From positions 32,456,832 through 32,520,831 of the forward strand of contig CM019220.1 of the NCBI GenBank assembly GCA_009741485.1: 64,000 nt of DNA. Direction: 5' to 3'. The notes under the pieces were generated by a model. That model saw only the letters and a program-made list of their open reading frames with translations. It did no database searches and was not told the DNA's origin. This document shows positions 54,721 through 64,000 of the stretch, piece by piece. This DNA comes from Malurus cyaneus samueli. Taxonomy: Eukaryota; Chordata; Aves; Passeriformes; Maluridae. Each line of letters begins with the position of its first letter. Position 1 is the first letter of the stretch. A program made the translations under genes and the position numbers.

Positions 54721-57311
54721 AGCTCTAGAGCTACACAAGGATACACGTGCTGGTTCCAAAGACTCTGAATTATGGTTTTATCTAATCTATCCAGCTACAA
54801 CCCAAAAACCGAATCACTGCATCATCCATTCACCTTTGTGAAAGTCTTTTTTGAAATTACTATTAAAGGAGTATGTGATGACTGATGCATGTAACTCGAG
54901 TCACTGATTCTGCATACTAACTGAGCTTTCCTGCAGGAATATCTGACTACAGATAGGAAAAGGAACAAAACAACATGGAACGAGACATGATGAGAAACTG
55001 AAACCACCTAGAGAAGTGCAGAAGTCTCCCTGTTTGCAGACGGTTAAGATTAGTGCTCTGAAGTTGCATGACTGTTTATTCTCCATGCACCACTGTACCT
55101 GCCACAGACTCTTTGTTTTCTCTCCCACTCATATGGTTGATGAATCAACACTACTTGAACTGCTTTATAGCAGCTTGTGTTTACTTCACACATACCTTAA
55201 CCTTCCTTTTTCTCCTCCTACTAACACACATAATCTTCCAAACAACAACGACTGGCTGTGTCTCTGAATAGCACAAATACAGAGTTATCTGGCAAACTCT
55301 TCGGGTTTGGATCCTTGACCTTTTGATTGAGGTTTCATTCTGCCTTTGCTGCACTTAACAATTTAACTGTGCACTTACTAAGTAAAAAAAAAAGTAAGAG
55401 TGTAAAGCTCTAAGAATGGGAGAAAGTGGAAGACCAGCAGTGTGCTAGAAATGCTCAGAAGCTGTAGTAGCATCTCTACAGTTAAGAACACTACAGTTAA
55501 GGGCCTCCAGTGCCTTTGCAACTGGCACCCTTGCCCAGTTTTGAAAAAAGAAAAATGAAAAAAACAAAAAAAGCCTATTTTTGTTCTCCCAGAACAGCAA
55601 GTAAAAGCGAACCGTGATGACCTCGAAGTTGTTTGATGCCTTTGATTGCTTTTTAACCAAGAGGATATGTTAAAGCACTTTGAATAAAATCCTTTTATTA
55701 AGCGACACCATTTAGAGAAAAGAAACACTTCTGAGTCACACAATGGCAATTTAGAAAAAAAAGAAAATATCCAGTTTATTTGGCATGGGGTAACCACGTA
55801 CTAAAACATCCAATCAACATTTTTAATTCTACCCTAAACCATCTTAGTAGGTGAAAAACAACATCTCCATTTCCTTGCCTACATTGTTACCCCAATTCTG
55901 CCTGGACAATCTTCCTTCTAGACACAAATAATTTTACCACAGAACATTCTTTCTTTTTTTCCCCCAGTGAAAACCTAATCATTGCAGAGCCCAGGCATGA
56001 GTGTCTTACAGGTATGCTCCACACAAGCCAGGTATGCAGAGAAAAAACAGATGCCTCAAAACTTGTTCTGATGTTTCACACAGTTTTGTTTCATATTGTC
56101 CTAACTCCTGCAGCAGACTATTTATGGTATTATTATGCAGATTTCTAGTCTGTCCCAACTAAATGAAACAAGCAACCTTTTGTATCTTATGTATGCCAGA
56201 CTTTTAGGAGGAAAAGACAGCACATTCTTTTTGAAAGGTGCTAATCCTCACATGACTAAAAATACAATGGTTTCTCAAGAAGAACATGACATTACCCTAT
56301 TTCTTCATAATGTTTGTGAACTCTGTTATGACTGAAAGGATCACCAACAGAAGCTGCACTAATAGTCTGTGCCTTCTTTCAGACCATGAATCTTCCTTTC
56401 AGTGGTGTAATAGAGAGAAAAACTATAAAAAAAAACCTATTCCAGGATACAGCTAATTTCTAAGAGTGAGGGACATTTGGGGAGAGAGGAGTCAGGTGGA
56501 ATTATGATAAAGCTTTTGACTATCCTCAGACTCAGGAGTATTTAAAGCACTTGAGTGTTTTATATAAAAACAAACTAAAAACCTACTAAAACCAATGTCC
56601 AGTGCACACCTAAGTCCTTTGCCGAAGGAAAGGAAGAATAAAAGAACAAAGCACACATGAAAAATGGATGCTTGTCACATCGTTTGGGCACCATTGTGAT
56701 CAGACAGGTAATCAGACAGTTCAGTGGTGAGGATGGGATGAACTTACTTAGAATAATTTTACTGCTTCAGGCACTGCAGACCAACTAATACAATTTCATT
56801 GTAGAAAAAATACAGACAATGGGCCATGTTTATCTTAACTTCAGTGGGTGCAGCACCTCATTATTTAGAAGTATCTTCTAACAATCAGGTATTAAATCCT
56901 CTGTATCCAGATTCCACAGGATAAAATACAGCAGGAATGCCAGTACACTTTGCAGTATTGAAAACAGAGAACAAGGGCACATGTAACTTAAAAGGTCAGG
57001 GTTTTAGCTGCCAGGAACAAAATTTAACTAAGGTAAATTACATAGTGATTCAACTTTTAAATCCTGAGATACTACAACTTTTCCTTTCCAAAATGTTTTA
57101 GCTTAATTCAAAACACAGTTGATCTTTCAGCACAGCCAAATGGGATATTTTGAGCATGTTTTGTGTCCTGTGTTTTCATGCCAGCCTTGTTTGTAAAGCA
57201 TCAGATTTAATTTCAAATGTGCTGTGACTGTGTCCTCTTTGGAAACAAGTTCACTAATATTATTATAGCTTATTATCACTTTTACTTAAAGCAAATAATC
57301 TCAAACTGTCA

Positions 57312-57497
<186 letters not shown>

Positions 57498-58281
57498 TTA
57501 AAATATCTTCCACAATTAGAAATCTTTTCCAGGGAAAGCAAATGACATGCAAGTGCACAATGATCACCCATTTGTGACTTTAATATCAAAAGAACCATCT
57601 GATGAATACAAAAAAATGGTTTATTCTCCATCCTATATGCCCAGCCATAAATAAAACCATAAAATAGTAACTATTTTGCACAATAATGTAAAAAAATGTA
57701 GTACAAACCTAGACTGAGACCTTCAGCTCCAGCTGGGGGGAAGTGGGGGGAGGGAATTGATATTAAAATATCTAAACTTCAGTTGCATAAGAACAGGCAG
57801 TGCCATTGTCAGACACGTGCTCACTGCACCAAGCACCATTTAGGAACCAGATCCTAAAGGTAACATTAGATGCTCCAGCATGCATAATCCAAATAATGCT
57901 TTTCAGATGTCTCTGTTCTGCTTCCAAATGCAGCAAGACTGCACAGCCAAGAACTGGAGAACATCCGTGCTATTCGCTGCAGAACAACAGTTAGGCAAAT
58001 CAGTTAAATTAATATAATTTATAGAAACGTATGATTAGTCTTTGTGTGAAAAATCACCCAGAAGAGAAATTAACAGTGCCATTCAGAGCAAAGGGAACTA
58101 CACATACTACAGCACAGAGCAGTCAAAACCCAAAGAAAGCTCAACAGAACTGAAATATCAGTTGCTTAACCAGCACCTCTCCCTACCCTGCAAATTCCCC
58201 CCAAGCAACTCAGTACACACCAGCTGAAGAGAGGGCTGCAGAGAGGTTTTGCAGCACCTGATACTAATAAAAGGTATTTGC

Positions 58282-58340
58282 TAATTGTATAATTGTATAA
58301 TTTTATAATTTTATGATTTTATAATTTTATATATGGGATG
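58282..58340 (-). promoter_or_regulatory. ATC-type AT tract (possible base-unpairing / matrix attachment site)
   Basis: For 59 bases the plus strand has only A, T and G, so the minus strand has only A, T and C. It is built from imperfect ATAATTTT units, each about 10 bases. SATB proteins are known to prefer such ATC sequence context, in which one strand lacks G and the DNA unpairs easily. The family link makes it a candidate SATB target within its own gene; binding is inferred. Confidence 0.4.
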
Positions 58341-58957
58341 CTTCTGCCCGTAGGGTGGTGAATAGCTTCATTACTGATAGTTCTCCAGATTTATCCAGCC
58401 TCCTGTCCCATTCCCTGCAACATCACAGGATTCTGTCTCTTCCTAACTCTTGAGTTTTGGAACTTAACAAATGTCAGCAAAATTGAGAGACTTAAGGTAA
58501 CTGGGGTGGTACAGATTACTTTCAGTCTTCAACAGGTAATTTCACTTGCAGTAAAATGGCTATTTTGCATTTTCACTCTACCTTTTCCACTCAAAGGGTG
58601 CTATGGTGCACTGCAGCAGAGTTTGAAGGCTATCAAGTAAGAGCCTTGTTAAGTAGCAGCTCCAATTTCTAAAACTGAGATTCAATTTTCTAATTAAAAT
58701 CAATATTTTGAGACATAAACCTAGCATTGTGGCAGTCAGCAGCAATTCCCTGCCCATAAATCTGCCCTTTCTCTACAGCATTTTAACAAGCAATAGAATA
58801 CTGAAAGCCTAATAGAGTGATAGCCTCTGCCTAGGAAGGCTGTTGAAAAAAGTTAGGCTAACCTGGGTATTTTTGCATCACTTTTGTTAAATTTCCATTC
58901 ACTAAGGGGAATTTGTTTAACTCTGTCTACATATCAATTTGTTTGTTTTGTTTGTTG

Positions 58958-58982
58958 TTTTTTTTTTTTTTTTTGGGGGGGG
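58958..58982 (+). repeat. T17-G8 homopolymer junction
   Basis: Seventeen T followed directly by eight G, preceded by ttgtttg units. Likely unstable and error-prone in sequencing; no other feature. Confidence 0.85.
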
Positions 58983-59689
58983 TGTTCCTCCTCAAATCAT
59001 CTAGCTCTACAAGAAATCATCATTCCTGAAATCATGGGGCTATTAAATATCACAGAATATATTAACCCATTAACCTTATTTGAGAAAGCAAAACTTAAAC
59101 TAAATAGTAAAATCGAATAGTAAATCAACCATTGGTAAAAAAAAAACCCAGGACAGATTCTCTACAAATACTTCACAGTAGAGCAGGGTAAAGAACTTTC
59201 AAAGCACAATATCCTCAACATTTTATGCAAAGGAACACTAGGGTTATTTCTGCTAGGAATCTTGAGAAGTCTGCAGAAAGAAAAGATCCATTTAGAAGAG
59301 AGTAGCAAAAAAAAAAAGAAAATCATTTAATAGGTGCAAATTTCTAAATAATGCATAATATTTCTGGAATAATCCTTAAGGAAGGAACAGATTCTATAAA
59401 GCAGCAGATATGTTTGGTATGTGTGTGGCCATGACAGCCATGTGTAATGAAAACGACTTAGACCTGGAGCTAAGAAATATCCACACAAAGAAAATCTGGT
59501 GCAGTAAGTTCAAGGAGAAAAATATGGGACACACTCACATCCTGGGAAAGCTTTCTCCAGCAAAGAGACAAAATGTACGGTCAGCACTGAAAGGAGTCAT
59601 ACCATACACAGGAAAGACAGAGATCTCTATGAAAAGATGGAAAGGCTGAAATAATTGGATTTCTTTCTGCCACACACATTCCCCCCACC

Positions 59690-60250
59690 AACCCTCCAGC
59701 TTGGTTAACTGGGATTTATTTATTTGAACAGGAGCCGTGTGCTAAGGGTAGCTAAGCTGCAGACATGTAATACACCTAGAAGAAAAAAACCAGAACAATT
59801 TTAAATCAAAGTGAATGATTACATTTCCCATTAGCAGCAATCAGAATCCCCATCTGGGCTGCATGGAGAGCTGGGGCACTGAGAAGCAGAGAGGGAGCAC
59901 CATTGCTGGTGGGAGCAGGAGCTGCCCCTCTCCACTTCTGCATTTGAGGCACTGCAAACACATTAATGAACAGCAGCATTTACTCTGCAGTTTGACTCCT
60001 GAGAGACCACTCTGCAATTTGCTGCTGTCAATAATATATTAACCACAAGGGGGTTGTAATGACATTTCACATTTGGCACGGTATTTTTTTAAAACTGATT
60101 TGGGAGAAGGAATTGTATTAGAGGCATATTTAGATGATGGTAATAGACAGCTTCTATACAACCTTCCATTGTATCTTCTGCATTTTGTGAGCTAAACCAA
60201 AAGAGACTGAAACTTTTTATGACAACAATAATAATAATAATACAAGCTGC
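59690..60250. promoter_or_regulatory. Candidate conserved noncoding element
   Basis: Non-repetitive sequence in the intron within the CUT-like domain, with GTTAAC/TTTATTTATTT, GTCAATAATATATTAA, TTGTAATGACATTTCACATTTG and AGATGATGGTAATAGACAG motifs that suit homeodomain, HNF1-like and T-box factors, and a few CpGs (ggagccgtg, ggcacggta). It ends in an AAT microsatellite (60222-60242). Candidate on texture only. Confidence 0.32.
60222..60242 (+). repeat. (AAT)n microsatellite
   Basis: About six AAT units (acaacaataataataataat). Short trinucleotide repeat. Confidence 0.8.
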
Positions 60251-61741
60251 ATTCTGCAGTCTCAGTTCAAGGGTTAGTCACTACCCAAGGTCATTCATAC
60301 CTGTGCTCAAAAGTAAGCAAGCTCAATTTTCTACAGAAGGATCTCCTCTTAGCTTTGTCTGCTAAACAAATACTAGGGCGAGGATTTTTGCTGCTACACT
60401 TCTGCCATCAGTAATTTTGTAAATATATGTCAGACTGAGGCTATAGAAGGAGTAAACCAACTGCAGCGTTTCCACCTGGTAGGCTTTGAAACTGAAGTGG
60501 GAGGAAACAGACCCAGACAACAAATGAATTCTGCATAGTTTAGTTATACTGGATATTGAAGAAGACCAGGCAGAGACAACCATATGCTGCAATCATCATT
60601 AACTGACCAGATTCCACAGATAATTCTATTTAAAGAAATTACACTTATACTGCGTGAAAAGAAAAACACTTTCACATTCAATGCATGTTCAACATCGTAC
60701 ATATCTACAGTGACTTTTACTCCTTTAGTAAATAAAGCAAATTCCATGGCTTTTCTTTACAACACCCTTCCATTCCTGTCAGTTCTGCAGATCCCTCATG
60801 GCTAATGAAGTTGAAGAATGTGAATTCTATCAGCTCTGTATTTCACCTCTGTGCTTTCCCTGGAGCTGTAATCATAACACAGCAAGACAAATTTGTGGTG
60901 AACAGAAAGAATTCTTTTGGTTCATGGAGGCTTTGGATCATGAATTGCAGGATGAAGACACCGTGCAACACAAGGCAGACCATCACAGGAGAAAAAATGT
61001 TGGATATGGGCAAGTAAAGAAACAGATTTTTAGCAAGTAGGGATTATTCATGTTTTGACTTTTAACAGATAATATGGACAGATTCACCTGTGATTCTAAC
61101 ACACATTTTAGAAGGCAATATTTTTTTCATGCCTAGCAAAATTACCTGGTCTGGTTAGTAAAGTGTTATTCTGTTTTTTCTGAGAAGCAAGGAGGACTAA
61201 GTCATGAAAATTTTATGAATGTCTCATTATGACAATGTGAAGTACAAATAGAGCTCGTGACATCTGTAGGAACCTGAATCTAAGACATGACATCACTGCT
61301 GTTTAAAAAGCAGTCATGGAGAATGAGTTTTTGTTCTTTTTTTTAACATAATTACATATACTTTTTTGTTGCTGTTTCCTAGAAATTGGGGCACAACTGT
61401 TTAAACTGCATACTTTTTATCATGGTTGCAGGCTGATGAGAGATACCCATGGGTTAGGAGGAAAGGCAAGCCTCTGCTAGTGGGAAGCAGCCACTCAAAT
61501 CTTGCATTTGAGGATCATTGCAATGGGTTCAGATAAAAACCTAAATACAGAATTTACATCTCTCTAAAAACCAATCAATTAATTCATAATTTTCACCTGG
61601 CAACCCACTAAGAAAACACCATGTAAATATACTACTTAACATATTAATCATAATTTCTCCTTTCTAAAGAAAACAAAAAATCGACTTGGTATTTATGGAA
61701 TTGTTTAGTGTAGGATCTTTACAGAACAAATATGAGCTTTA

Positions 61742-63958
<2,217 letters not shown>

Positions 63959-64000
63959 CTTTGTAATTGGATTTTCAATGTCACAACATGATAGACATCT
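63959..64000 (-). CDS. SATB2: SATB2 exon, end of ULD domain (partial, cut by window edge)
   Basis: Read on the minus strand, the last 42 bases encode DVYHVVTLKIQLQ followed by the first two bases (AG) of a serine codon, then a GT donor (gtgggt). This matches the end of the SATB2 N-terminal ULD (ubiquitin-like) domain, which mediates oligomerisation of SATB proteins; residues about 145-158 in human numbering. The exon is too short in the window to stand out as an open frame. It was found because the next exon opens with a split codon needing two upstream bases: AG joined to T gives Ser, restoring the frame exactly. The rest of this exon, the start codon and the promoter lie beyond the right edge. 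Identification rests on sequence recognition and perfect frame closure. Confidence 0.93.

Overview
This is a vertebrate window, almost certainly avian. Seven exons on the minus strand encode an unbroken internal part of SATB2 (special AT-rich sequence-binding protein 2), a chromatin-organising CUT/homeodomain transcription factor. Two CR1 retrotransposon fragments have the typical bird CR1 3' consensus, one on each strand. There is no sign of bacterial, phage or CRISPR content. Species and order cannot be fixed from the sequence alone.

Layout. The gene runs right to left. Exons, in transcript order, are 64000-63959 (partial, cut by the window edge), 61910-61787, 57461-57359, 45027-44555, 33816-33604, 29164-29009 and 17385-17188. 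All fourteen splice-site positions inside the window fit GT-AG and the reading frame closes across every junction. The exons add up to 1,309 coding bases, about residues 145-580 in human numbering (733 residues, recalled from memory). They encode the end of the N-terminal ULD (ubiquitin-like oligomerisation) domain, the CUT-like domain, the Q-rich linker, CUT1 and CUT2. The promoter, start codon and first exons lie beyond position 64000. The last coding exon (homeodomain and acidic tail) and 3' UTR lie before position 1, so the last intron is at least 17.2 kb.

Introns make up about 98% of the window (2,048; 4,325; 12,331; 10,738; 4,439; 11,623 and >17,187 bases). They hold the two CR1 remnants, several simple repeats and homopolymers, three potential G-quadruplex runs, a small CpG-dense patch with a perfect CRE palindrome, and several stretches that look like conserved noncoding elements: AT-rich, non-repetitive, homeodomain/TALE/POU-type motifs, isolated retained CpGs. 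SATB2 sits in a gene-poor region known for ultraconserved noncoding DNA, so these are reasonable enhancer candidates, but conservation cannot be seen from one sequence. No second gene, tRNA, rRNA or recognisable small RNA was found. The many 60-190 codon open frames in the introns look like chance frames. I found no previously undescribed system; the most useful observations concern gene architecture (identical intron position in both CUT repeats, a SUMO motif built across a splice junction, phase-0 exon modules) and the candidate regulatory stretches.
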